From positions 124,001-188,000 of the forward strand of contig NZ_CCDM010000002.1 in the NCBI RefSeq assembly GCF_000750635.1: 64,000 nt of DNA, in the 5' to 3' direction. Both the position numbers and the translations under genes were made by a program. Shown here piece by piece: positions 52,482 through 59,892 of the stretch. The stretch comes from Oceanobacillus jeddahensis. Lineage in GTDB: Bacteria > Bacillota > Bacilli > Bacillales > Amphibacillaceae. Position 1 is the first letter of the stretch. Every line of letters starts with the position of its first letter. The notes under the pieces are model-generated. The model worked only from the letters and a program-made list of their open reading frames with translations, was not told the origin of the DNA and did no database searches.

Positions 52482-53363
52482 ATGAAAAAGCAATTTGAAG
52501 GAGCATTTCCAGTATTAATTACACCAATGAATGAGGATTACAGCGTGAACTATGAAGGGGTAAAAGAAAATATCCAGTACTATTTAGATCAAAAAGTCCC
52601 AGGAATAGTGGTGGTTGGAAGTACAGGGGAATTTGTCTCATTAAATGATGAAGAAAAGAAGGAAATCGTTAGAATCGCTGGGGAAGCAGTAAAAGATACA
52701 GAGACAGATTTATTGGTTGGAATCGCCGATGAACGAACGGATAAAGTGTTAGAATATGCTAAACACGCCGAAGCAAATCACGCAGATGGGCTGTTGCTTA
52801 TCAATTCATATTACATGACACCAACGGAAGAAGAAGCATTTGAACAATTTAAAGAAGTAAATGATCACGTTTCCACACCGATTATGATGTACAACAATCC
52901 ATTTACGGCAAATGTAAATTTGGAAAATGAGACTATTTATAAAATTGATAAAGAACTTGATAACGTACAGTATATCAAAGAGTCGAGTGGAGATATAAGA
53001 AAGGTTAGAGCGGTGGCCGACAATACAGATCTTGTCCTGTTCTGTGGAGCAGATGATCTCGCATTGGAATCATATGTCCTTGGAGCAACTGGCTGGATTT
53101 CGGTAGCGGCAAATATTGCACCAAACAGCGCAGGAAGACTGTATGAACTGGTGAAAGCAAAGAATTACGACGGAGCGAAGGAGTTGTATAAAGACTTATT
53201 GCCGCTATGTGAGTTTCTGGAGGATTCCGGAAAGTATGTTCAAATAGTGAAAAAGGCGATGGATCTGAAAGGGTTAAACGGCGGACCAGCAAGAAAACCT
53301 AGATTAGGACTTACAGAGGAAGAAGTTACGAAGCTGAAAGGACTTATGGAAAAACTGGATTAA
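52482..53363 (+). CDS. DapA-family deaminase, copy 2
   Basis: This 293-residue protein is identical to the 48414 copy except at four positions: A/V in GEF(A/V)SLND, K/R in IV(K/R)IAG, Y/H in EAN(Y/H)ADG and F/Y in ALES(F/Y)VLG. None affects the Schiff-base lysine. Nucleotide identity extends from about the ATG to some 30 nt past the stop, so the duplicated block carries little flanking DNA. Its ribosome site (GAGGAAAGG) differs from that of copy 1. It is the last gene of the TRAP operon. Confidence 0.87.
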   Translation: MKKQFEGAFPVLITPMNEDYSVNYEGVKENIQYYLDQKVPGIVVVGSTGEFVSLNDEEKKEIVRIAGEAVKDTETDLLVGIADERTDKVLEYAKHAEANHADGLLLINSYYMTPTEEEAFEQFKEVNDHVSTPIMMYNNPFTANVNLENETIYKIDKELDNVQYIKESSGDIRKVRAVADNTDLVLFCGADDLALESYVLGATGWISVAANIAPNSAGRLYELVKAKNYDGAKELYKDLLPLCEFLEDSGKYVQIVKKAMDLKGLNGGPARKPRLGLTEEEVTKLKGLMEKLD

Positions 53364-53379
53364 ATATTATACAGCAAAG

Positions 53380-53417
53380 AAAAGGATTAGTCCTCACGGT
53401 TTTGGACTAGTCCTTTT
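53380..53417. terminator. bidirectional terminator
   Basis: AAAAGGATTAGTCC pairs with GGACTAGTCCTTTT around a 10-nt loop between the second deaminase and convergent rpoN. Its right arm lies within the 3' coding end of rpoN. Confidence 0.75.
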
Positions 53418-54608
53418 GTTATTCCCTAGTATTTGATTTTTATATTTGTTCACGGTTCTTCTGGAAATAGATATACCTATTTCAGCTAAATATTTCGAAA
53501 TTTTATTATCAGAGAGTGCTTCGAAGTCAGTTATATTTTGAATCAAGTATTTAATGTAACTGACTGATAGGTTTTTATGATATTTTTTGGATAATAATTT
53601 TTTTATTGGAATGGTTCCTCTGGGCGTAGCGATATATTTATTGCTGAGCAATCTGCTGATGGTGGCCGGGCTCAGTTTCGTATGTTCTGTTAAATCTGTC
53701 TGATCTAAAGCATGCAAATAGTCACTTTTTCCAGTTAAATAATCATATTGAACATTTGCAATGATAGAGATGACCTGAGTTAAGTATATTTTTCTTGCAT
53801 TCAAAATAGAAATAAGTTCATCGTATTCCGTTTTAAACTTTTCCAATTCAGCGTTGAATGAATGATGATGACCATCCGCTAAAAGAGGTTCATAGGAAAT
53901 GTCGCCGCTGAGATAATCATGAATGATAACCTGTAATCCGTTCTCTCCATGCACAATGGAAGCATCAGGAGATATATTTAATGTTTCATCAGCTTCTAAA
54001 GGAGTCAAATTGCAATGGGTAGTAATTAAATCTATGTATTCTTTGAATTCAACTTCATTTACATTTGAACCTTCCAGAAAACGGAAGGAATGTTGATTGA
54101 TTTCATTCAAATGAGATGAAAAAAGAGTAAATAGCTTTTCGTTATAAAAGCCTTTATTTTTCAGTTGAAATTTAAGAAAATCCAGCATATTAAAAGTTCC
54201 TATACCCTTATTTTCATAGCTTTGCAGTTGGTTAATTAATTCTTCCACTCTATTTAGTGAAGATCCGGTATAAGAAGCAATCTCATAGGGTTGTTCTTCT
54301 AAAAAGCCTTTGGAATTAAGAGAATGAAGAATAAACTCCATCGTCAACTGATCCTGCGTATGAAGGGTACAGCGGAAATGGGACAGTATATCATCGATGA
54401 TATGATGAGAATCAACCTGCTGCTGTGAGATATTGGATATTGGAATCTTATCTTCATATATAAAAACCAGCGGATTTTCATTGAATTTATTTTTAATATA
54501 ATTATAAAGTTCATATTGGTTGTATTTAAATAGCTGAATGGAGTTAACAATGTAATGATTTAAAGAAATATTGATATCACTGTTTACGGTATTTTGTATT
54601 GAAATCAT
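53394..54608 (-). CDS. rpoN: RNA polymerase sigma-54 factor
   Basis: This 404-residue sigma-54 has an N-terminal activator-contact region (residues 1-50, IQLFKYNQYELYNYIKNKFNENPL) and a core-binding region. The HTH segment is LSPATISRLLSNKYIATPRGTIP, and the RpoN box at the C-terminus is SRRTVNKYKNQ in place of the usual ARRTVAKYRE. It is shorter and more diverged than Bacillus SigL (about 436 residues). It starts at ATG 54608 with AAGGAGG. It lies convergent to the TRAP/deaminase operon, in the same island as its probable activator and target promoters. Confidence 0.92.
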   Translation of the reverse strand: MISIQNTVNSDINISLNHYIVNSIQLFKYNQYELYNYIKNKFNENPLVFIYEDKIPISNISQQQVDSHHIIDDILSHFRCTLHTQDQLTMEFILHSLNSKGFLEEQPYEIASYTGSSLNRVEELINQLQSYENKGIGTFNMLDFLKFQLKNKGFYNEKLFTLFSSHLNEINQHSFRFLEGSNVNEVEFKEYIDLITTHCNLTPLEADETLNISPDASIVHGENGLQVIIHDYLSGDISYEPLLADGHHHSFNAELEKFKTEYDELISILNARKIYLTQVISIIANVQYDYLTGKSDYLHALDQTDLTEHTKLSPATISRLLSNKYIATPRGTIPIKKLLSKKYHKNLSVSYIKYLIQNITDFEALSDNKISKYLAEIGISISRRTVNKYKNQILGNNKRTSPKP

Positions 54609-54945
54609 CCATATCCTCCTTCATATGAAAAATAAAACAAAAATTTAGAACATTTGTTAATTAGGATAATTCTATACTTTATAAAAATACAAGTCAAATA
54701 AGGAATAGTAACATGTAAAAAGGTTTATATAAGCTATGTTTATAAATAAATTTTCAAAGCAATCAAAACAAAAATTTTAAATAAAGATCAATATTCCAAT
54801 AGTTAATAATGCTTGAAGGAAGAACTTTTGGAATGTAAAAGGATGATGTTGTATAGGTCCAATTATGATTAATAATGAAGCATAAACTGTATTTAGTTAT
54901 GTGCATACTTGCTAAAAAATGAAAAAATAACCATTTGACAGTTTA

Positions 54946-54974
54946 TTTACATTAAAGTTCCGGAGTGGTATGAT
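54946..54974 (+). promoter_or_regulatory. orphan promoter-like sequence
   Basis: TTTACA, 17 nt, TATGAT lies upstream of no ORF. About 80 nt later is a perfect 13-bp AT-rich inverted repeat (55054-55097). A small RNA is possible. The rest of 54609-55388 is AT-rich and shows nothing else. Confidence 0.35.
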
Positions 54975-55053
54975 ATATTGTATTCGACTTTTACGCATGG
55001 AAATAAACAAAAGAAGTAGTACCATGACGAACCCAAAATAAGTATAAAAAAGA

Positions 55054-55097
55054 TTTTATTTTCAAAGCAGAGATAAACAGTATATTTGAAAATAAAA
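55054..55097. repeat. AT-rich perfect inverted repeat
   Basis: TTTTATTTTCAAA and TTTGAAAATAAAA form 13 perfect pairs around an 18-nt loop, in a region without genes. Confidence 0.45.
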
Positions 55098-55388
55098 GCG
55101 GATCAATGTAAGAAAGACGTTGTCATACTTGCATGACATGAAAGTTTTATCCGTTTATTTCTTATAAAAGTTGAATTAATTTCATGTAGCATTTGCTTAT
55201 AGGCTCATCAATTACAGGTACCTCTTCTGTTTGGCGATTTTACGATTCAGTAATCTAAAACCCAAACGGCGAGGTATTTTTTAATTGTTTGAATATTTAT
55301 GTAAGAGCATCAATTTCATCTGGTGGATGCGGTAGTAATATTTAGAAGCCATATATATTGCAAAAGTCGAACGAATCTAAAAGAGGAA

Positions 55389-55723
55389 GTTCAAAAAGTC
55401 CAATAAAAATGACACGGCGAATTTCTGCGTTGACGTGTTTTTTTCCGATGGGGTCTGCGATTACTCGCCCCACCAAGACCGTTACTCACGTATTATAAAG
55501 CATAGAGGAACTTCTGTTAAAACCGTCCACGTCCTGTGGACAACACAGAAGTCATCACATCCTGTGAAAGTCCGTTCGGAAAAAACACGTCGCCTTGAAC
55601 TTCCGACGCACAAATGTTTCCGATGGGGCGAGTAATCGCAGTCCCAGGACGTGCTAGTGTCGGTGTTGCGACAGGACGTCGCGTTCTTAACCGACTTGGT
55701 CCTATTTATCGGTCTTTTTGAAC
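55389..55723. repeat. R2 inverted-repeat element, copy 2
   Basis: The ends GTTCAAAAAGTCC and GGTCTTTTTGAAC are inverted, as in the 18245 copy. An inner pair (GACGTGTTTTTTTCCGA and TCGGAAAAAACACGTC) surrounds one GATTACTCGCCCC unit, and a D module lies at 55604-55696. The sequence ACGAATCTAAAAGA occurs 4 bp before the left end and directly after the right end, possibly a target duplication. It lies just before the POT transporter gene. Confidence 0.7.
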
Positions 55724-55758
55724 ACGAATCTAAAAGAAAGAAAGGGACAGGAAAGATT

Positions 55759-57240
55759 ATGACATCGAAGAATTCACAAGAGATCCTGAAGAGTATTCCG
55801 CAAAAAGGTTTCTTTGGACATCCTAAAGGCTTATTTACATTATTTTTCACTGAGTTTTGGGAAAGATTTTCATATTATGGTATGAGGGCAATCTTGCTCT
55901 ATTATATGTATTACGCAATTAAAGATGGCGGGCTGAATATGGATAAAGGCACAGCTGCCTCCATTATGGCTATTTATGGCTCGCTTGTTTATATGTCAGG
56001 GATTATCGGCGGCTGGATTGCTGACCGGATGCTTGGTACGAAGAGAACCGTCTTTTATGGCGGACTATTGATTATGGCAGGTCATATTGCATTATCCTTT
56101 CCAGGAGGGGTTACAGCTCTATTTGTATCGATGGGCTTAATTGTTATTGGGACAGGGCTGTTAAAGCCAAATGTATCCAATATCGTCGGAGATTTATATG
56201 ATAAAGAGGATATACGTACAGATGCCGGTTTTAGTATATTCTATATGGGAATTAACCTGGGTGGATTAATTGCACCATTTATTGTCGGAACACTCGGGCA
56301 AAAATATAGTTTCCATCTTGGATTTGGAGTGGCAGCAATCGGTATGCTTGTTGGCTTAATTATTTTCTTAGCTACAAGAAAGAAATATTTAGGCCTGGCC
56401 GGTTCTTATGTACCAAACCCATTATCAGCGAATGAAAAGAAATCTATATTTCTGAAATTTGGAATCAGTGCGCTCATTATTGTGATCATTGGACAAAGGC
56501 TTATTTCTAAGGGAATCCTGACTATTGACCGATTTATTATGACAGTGAGTATCCTGGGAATAGTGATTCCGATTATTTACTTTTTGGTGATGTATTTCAG
56601 CAAGAAAACAACCAAACAGGAACAGAAGAGTCTGCTGGCTTATATCCCATTATTCATTGCAGCAATGATGTTTTGGGCAATCCAGGAGCAAGGAGCTGTT
56701 ATTTTAGCGCAATATGCGGATGAACGGACAAGGTTATCCTTGGGTAGCTTTTCACTGCAATCATCATGGTTCCAATCACTAAATCCATTATTCGTTGTTA
56801 TTTTAGCACCAGTATTTGCTGCCTTATGGATGAAATTAGGGAAAAGACAGCCTTCTACACATAAAAAGTTCTCATTAGGTTTAATGTTTGCTGGTCTTTC
56901 TTTCTTAATTATGATAATTCCAGCAATTTATGCAGGCCCTGAGGCGCTTGTAAGCCCAATATGGCTAGTACTCAGCTTTTTAATTGTAGTGTTTGGTGAG
57001 TTATGTTTATCACCAGTAGGTTTAGCAGCAACGACCAGAATGGCTCCTGCGGCATTTTCTGCACAAACAATGAGTCTATGGTTCTTGTCAAACGCTGCTG
57101 CGCAGGCAATTAATGCGCAAATTGTGAAGCTATACAGTCCTGAAACAGAGATTCTTTATTTTGGAATTATTGGCGGAATTGCTGTATTGCTTGGTGTAAT
57201 ATTGCTAGTTTTCTCCTCTATGGTTAAAAAAAGAGTATAA
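55759..57240 (+). CDS. POT/PTR family peptide transporter
   Basis: This proton-coupled di/tripeptide transporter has about 493 residues and fourteen helices. The helix-1 signature ExxERFxYYG is present as EFWERFSYYGMRAILLYYM, and the PTR motif FSIFYMGINLGGLIAPFIVG follows. The ATG at 55759 is chosen; the open frame from 55651 lies in repeat DNA. Next to hydroxyproline genes it might import collagen-type dipeptides such as Pro-Hyp, which is speculation. It has a strong terminator after it. Confidence 0.92.
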   Translation: MTSKNSQEILKSIPQKGFFGHPKGLFTLFFTEFWERFSYYGMRAILLYYMYYAIKDGGLNMDKGTAASIMAIYGSLVYMSGIIGGWIADRMLGTKRTVFYGGLLIMAGHIALSFPGGVTALFVSMGLIVIGTGLLKPNVSNIVGDLYDKEDIRTDAGFSIFYMGINLGGLIAPFIVGTLGQKYSFHLGFGVAAIGMLVGLIIFLATRKKYLGLAGSYVPNPLSANEKKSIFLKFGISALIIVIIGQRLISKGILTIDRFIMTVSILGIVIPIIYFLVMYFSKKTTKQEQKSLLAYIPLFIAAMMFWAIQEQGAVILAQYADERTRLSLGSFSLQSSWFQSLNPLFVVILAPVFAALWMKLGKRQPSTHKKFSLGLMFAGLSFLIMIIPAIYAGPEALVSPIWLVLSFLIVVFGELCLSPVGLAATTRMAPAAFSAQTMSLWFLSNAAAQAINAQIVKLYSPETEILYFGIIGGIAVLLGVILLVFSSMVKKRV

Positions 57241-57247
57241 GTTCCTC

Positions 57248-57292
57248 AACGTCTTCTAAAAAGTGCAAAACATTTTTTAGAAGACGTTTTTT
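57248..57292 (+). terminator. intrinsic terminator
   Basis: A perfect 15-bp stem (AACGTCTTCTAAAAA and its complement) is followed by TTTT. It ends the POT gene. Confidence 0.88.
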
Positions 57293-57483
57293 GCATTTTA
57301 AGCAGGTATAAAGAATTTAAGGCTAACGTATGAAACAAACATATAATTCTAACTCAACTATCGCACCTAAGAATAAGCAAATATTTCTTGCTGTTTCAGG
57401 ATTATCAAGTTCTTTTTTATTGTGCTTGCTTTTTAGTTAAATCAGCTTTTTTTGAACGAATAATAGTGTATAGCTTCTGCTCC

Positions 57484-57595
57484 GTCCAACCACTCCGCTT
57501 TCCATGGGGACGGCTTCAGCTAACTTGAAAAGAAGACCGCTTTTCAAGTGGATCTTCAGCTCGCCCTGTTCCCATAGGAGTCTGCGTGGTTGGAC
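57484..57595. repeat. palindromic core inside element A
   Basis: Outer arms GTCCAACCAC/GTGGTTGGAC and an apical stem ACTTGAAAAG/CTTTTCAAGT enclose conserved internal strings (GCTTTCC, CTTCAGCTAACTT, GTGGATCTTCAG, GGAGTC). The same internal order occurs in reverse in the 57851 repeat, with different but still complementary stems. Confidence 0.7.
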
Positions 57596-57850
57596 TCCGC
57601 TTAATTAGGATTCTACAGCGAATGAATGAAATAACATCCTGTTGGAGTGGACGAAATAGTATCTCTATCGCTTGATGACACGATCATTCCGTTATTTCAA
57701 ATGGATGGTTTAGCAGTTCGACTCAAAAAAGCATGGATAATTAACAATAGGAATAGTTTTCATGCACAGAAAGTAATCTTAGCGGAACTTTTACCATGCA
57801 CTACAAAAAATCTCTTCTGTCTGATCTAGCTTTTATTTGTTCGGCTATTT

Positions 57851-58001
57851 CACGTATAGAATATCTAACTAGCGGAGGCGGACCGTTTTGACTCCTGTGG
57901 GATCAGCACCATCTGAAGATCCACTTTTGCCAAGCGATCTTCTTGGCAAAAGTTAGCTGAAGAGCGTGCCCCTAGGAAAGCAAAACGGTCCGCCGCAGCG
58001 G
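57851..58001. repeat. palindromic repeat B inserted in element A
   Basis: This 151-bp unit lies between TATTT direct repeats (57846-57850 and, beyond the IS, 59686-59690). The basal arms are GCGGACCGTTTTG and CAAAACGGTCCGC, the apical stem is ACTTTTGCCAAG/CTTGGCAAAAGT, and the conserved strings GACTCCTGTGGGA, CTGAAGATCCACTT and CTAGGAAAGC are present. Copy 1 of element A lacks it, proving insertion. Confidence 0.75.
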
Positions 58002-58043
58002 TGAACTGCTCCCTGTCAAGTAGACAGTAAAAAAACAAAAATT

Positions 58044-58931
58044 CTATGCAACAGCCTGGTACCGACATTCCAACGGTGTCAGGCTATTTAAGTTCTCCTG
58101 GTAACGTTCTTTATTATAGAATTGGATATATCTATCAATATCCGCTGCCAATGCTTCAAAACTTTTATACTGTTTAAAATAGTAAGACTCACTTTTAAAA
58201 TGCCCAAAAAAGCTTTCCGCAGGCGCATTGTCAATGCAATTTCCAACGCAGGACATACTGCGGGTAATCCCGGCTTCTGTTGTCACGAATCGATATTCCT
58301 TCGAGGTATATTGCGAACCACGATCACTATGCAGTAAAGGAGTAGCCCCTGGATTTGCTTCCAGCGCTGCTTTAATTGTTTCCATAACGAGATCATTATT
58401 GTTATAGTAACTAACCTTATAGGCAACGATGGACCCATCATAAAGGTCTTTGATCATACATAAATAGGCTTTATGACCGTCTCTGTATTTTAAATGGGTA
58501 ATATCCGTTACCCACTTTTGATTTGGTTTTTCTGCCGTAAACTCCCGATTAAGAAGATTGTCTTCGATGTTGACATAGCTTGTTTTGGTGGAATATCTAT
58601 TGGAACGACGTATAAATGATTTCAAGTCTAATAAAATCATTAAACGGCGAATACGTTTCAAATTATAGCGTTTCCCGTATTTGCGTTGAATAACCATTCT
58701 GATCCGGCGATAGCCGTAAATCCCTCCGTACTGTTTAAAAATCTTTTGAATTTGCTTCATCAGCCATACATTTTCTTCTTCGTGGCTACCCGGCGTGTGA
58801 TTCAGCCATTTATAATATCCGGATCGGGATACCTTTAAAATGTCGCATAATAATTGAATTGGCGTACCTGTTTCTTCATGATATGCATGAATCGCTTCAA
58901 AGGTAGGGACTTGTTTTCCTACTCGTTCCAT
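58044..58931 (-). CDS. IS3-family transposase OrfB (DDE domain)
   Basis: This 295-residue integrase-like catalytic protein has an N-terminal HTH_21 region (GTPIQLLCDILKVSRSGYYKWL). The rve domain has the three acidic residues in WVTDITHLK, LLHSDRGSQY and DNAPAESFFGHFKSE. All motifs are intact. It starts at ATG 58931 with AAAGGAGAGG inside the end of OrfA. The arrangement overlaps by 13 nt, and either re-initiation or a fusion frameshift could make the full transposase. Confidence 0.93.
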   Translation of the reverse strand: MERVGKQVPTFEAIHAYHEETGTPIQLLCDILKVSRSGYYKWLNHTPGSHEEENVWLMKQIQKIFKQYGGIYGYRRIRMVIQRKYGKRYNLKRIRRLMILLDLKSFIRRSNRYSTKTSYVNIEDNLLNREFTAEKPNQKWVTDITHLKYRDGHKAYLCMIKDLYDGSIVAYKVSYYNNNDLVMETIKAALEANPGATPLLHSDRGSQYTSKEYRFVTTEAGITRSMSCVGNCIDNAPAESFFGHFKSESYYFKQYKSFEALAADIDRYIQFYNKERYQENLNSLTPLECRYQAVA

Positions 58932-59611
58932 CCTCTCCTTTCGATTTCCTCCAACTTTTTTAAGAGACCATTTTCTGCCTCCAAATATTGCGTACGGTGT
59001 TCCAGTTCCTTGATTCGAAGCTGTAATTTCTCTTCTTCGGTTAGGTTTGGCTTTGATTCTAATGTTTTCCCGCGCCGATCCTGAAGAGCCTGCTCGCCAT
59101 CTTTCCGGTATTTACGAACCCAACTATACACTTGTTGATAGGAAACCCCATACTTCTCCGCAGCTTGCTGATAATTCAAATCATTGGCTATCGCATATTG
59201 GACAATCTCTATCCGTTCTTTGAATGTGGTTTTACGCCTTTCGCTCATTTTAACGCTTCCTTTATTCGTGGATTTCATCTCTTTCCCACTATTATAAAGG
59301 CTAAGCCAATGTTGTAAAACCGATCGGGACGAAATATGAAATTGGTTACATGTGCTTTCCAGACTTCCTCCTTTATACAGATAAAACTCGACAGCTTGTT
59401 GTTTTAACTCTGCGGAATAAGACTTCCAGCTTCTTGATTCTTTCAAACCGTCCACTCCATCAGCCTGGTATTTACGAATCCAGCTTTTCAGTGTCCGTTC
59501 ATCTACTCCATGTTTTTTAGCTGTTGCCCCTATGGATTTTCTCTTATCTAATACTTGCCGTACGATTTGAATTCGATCATCTAACTCATGTTTCGTCAGT
59601 CTTCTAGACAT
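58919..59611 (-). CDS. IS3-family transposase OrfA (double HTH)
   Basis: This protein of about 230 residues contains two helix-turn-helix units. The first lies near residues 8-55 (KHELDDRIQIVRQVL) and the second near 130-180 (YQQAAEKYGVSYQQVYSWVRKYRKDG). A leucine-zipper-like tail (LRIKELEHRTQYLEAENGLLKKLEEI) mediates assembly. The long two-HTH form is typical of the IS150 subgroup. It begins at ATG 59611 after AAGGGAG. Confidence 0.9.
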   Translation of the reverse strand: MSRRLTKHELDDRIQIVRQVLDKRKSIGATAKKHGVDERTLKSWIRKYQADGVDGLKESRSWKSYSAELKQQAVEFYLYKGGSLESTCNQFHISSRSVLQHWLSLYNSGKEMKSTNKGSVKMSERRKTTFKERIEIVQYAIANDLNYQQAAEKYGVSYQQVYSWVRKYRKDGEQALQDRRGKTLESKPNLTEEEKLQLRIKELEHRTQYLEAENGLLKKLEEIERRGWNE

Positions 59612-59892
59612 ACAAAATACTCCCTTCATAGTAGGAGAGATTTTTTATTATTTCTCTGTCTACTATAAAGGTAGCATATCAGCGGTATTTTACACCTCAC
59701 CTTCTATTCTTTCTTTGTCAAGGAAGTTAACAAAAGAACAATCACTCCTGTTTCTATGGAAAGGAAGTTTCTTTTTAAGGTGCGAAAGTTGAGATTCTAA
59801 TAATTATTATTTCTTGAAAACCAAAATGAATAAAATATATGATATGATAACAGCATATTATATAAATATAGGAAATGGAGGGAAATTAAACT

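Larger units (their letters stand above)
58002..59681 (-). mobile_element. IS3-family insertion sequence, intact
   Basis: This 1680-bp element has imperfect 26-bp terminal inverted repeats starting TGAACTGCTCCC (left) and TGATATGCTACC (right, other strand), sharing the inner block AGTAGACAG. The target duplication GCGG occurs at 57998-58001 and 59682-59685. It carries two overlapping transposase genes on the minus strand, both apparently functional. It interrupts repeat B within element A. Confidence 0.88.
57353..59793. mobile_element. Non-autonomous element A, copy 2, with nested insertions
   Basis: The ends CTCAACTATCGCACCTAA and TTAAGGTGCGAAAGTTGAG are inverted. The 7-bp direct repeat ATTCTAA flanks it at 57346-57352 and 59794-59800. 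Subtracting a palindromic repeat (57851-58001) and an IS3-family element (58002-59681) leaves about 600 bp that align with the copy at 10955-11678. The element has no ORF of its own. Confidence 0.82.

Noticed and set aside
55435-55635. 66-codon ORF in R2
   Set aside because: It is translated repeat sequence; the other R2 copy does not keep the frame.
58002-59681. Broken IS remnant
   Set aside because: Both ends, the 4-bp target duplication and all three catalytic acidic residues are intact, so it is an apparently complete element.
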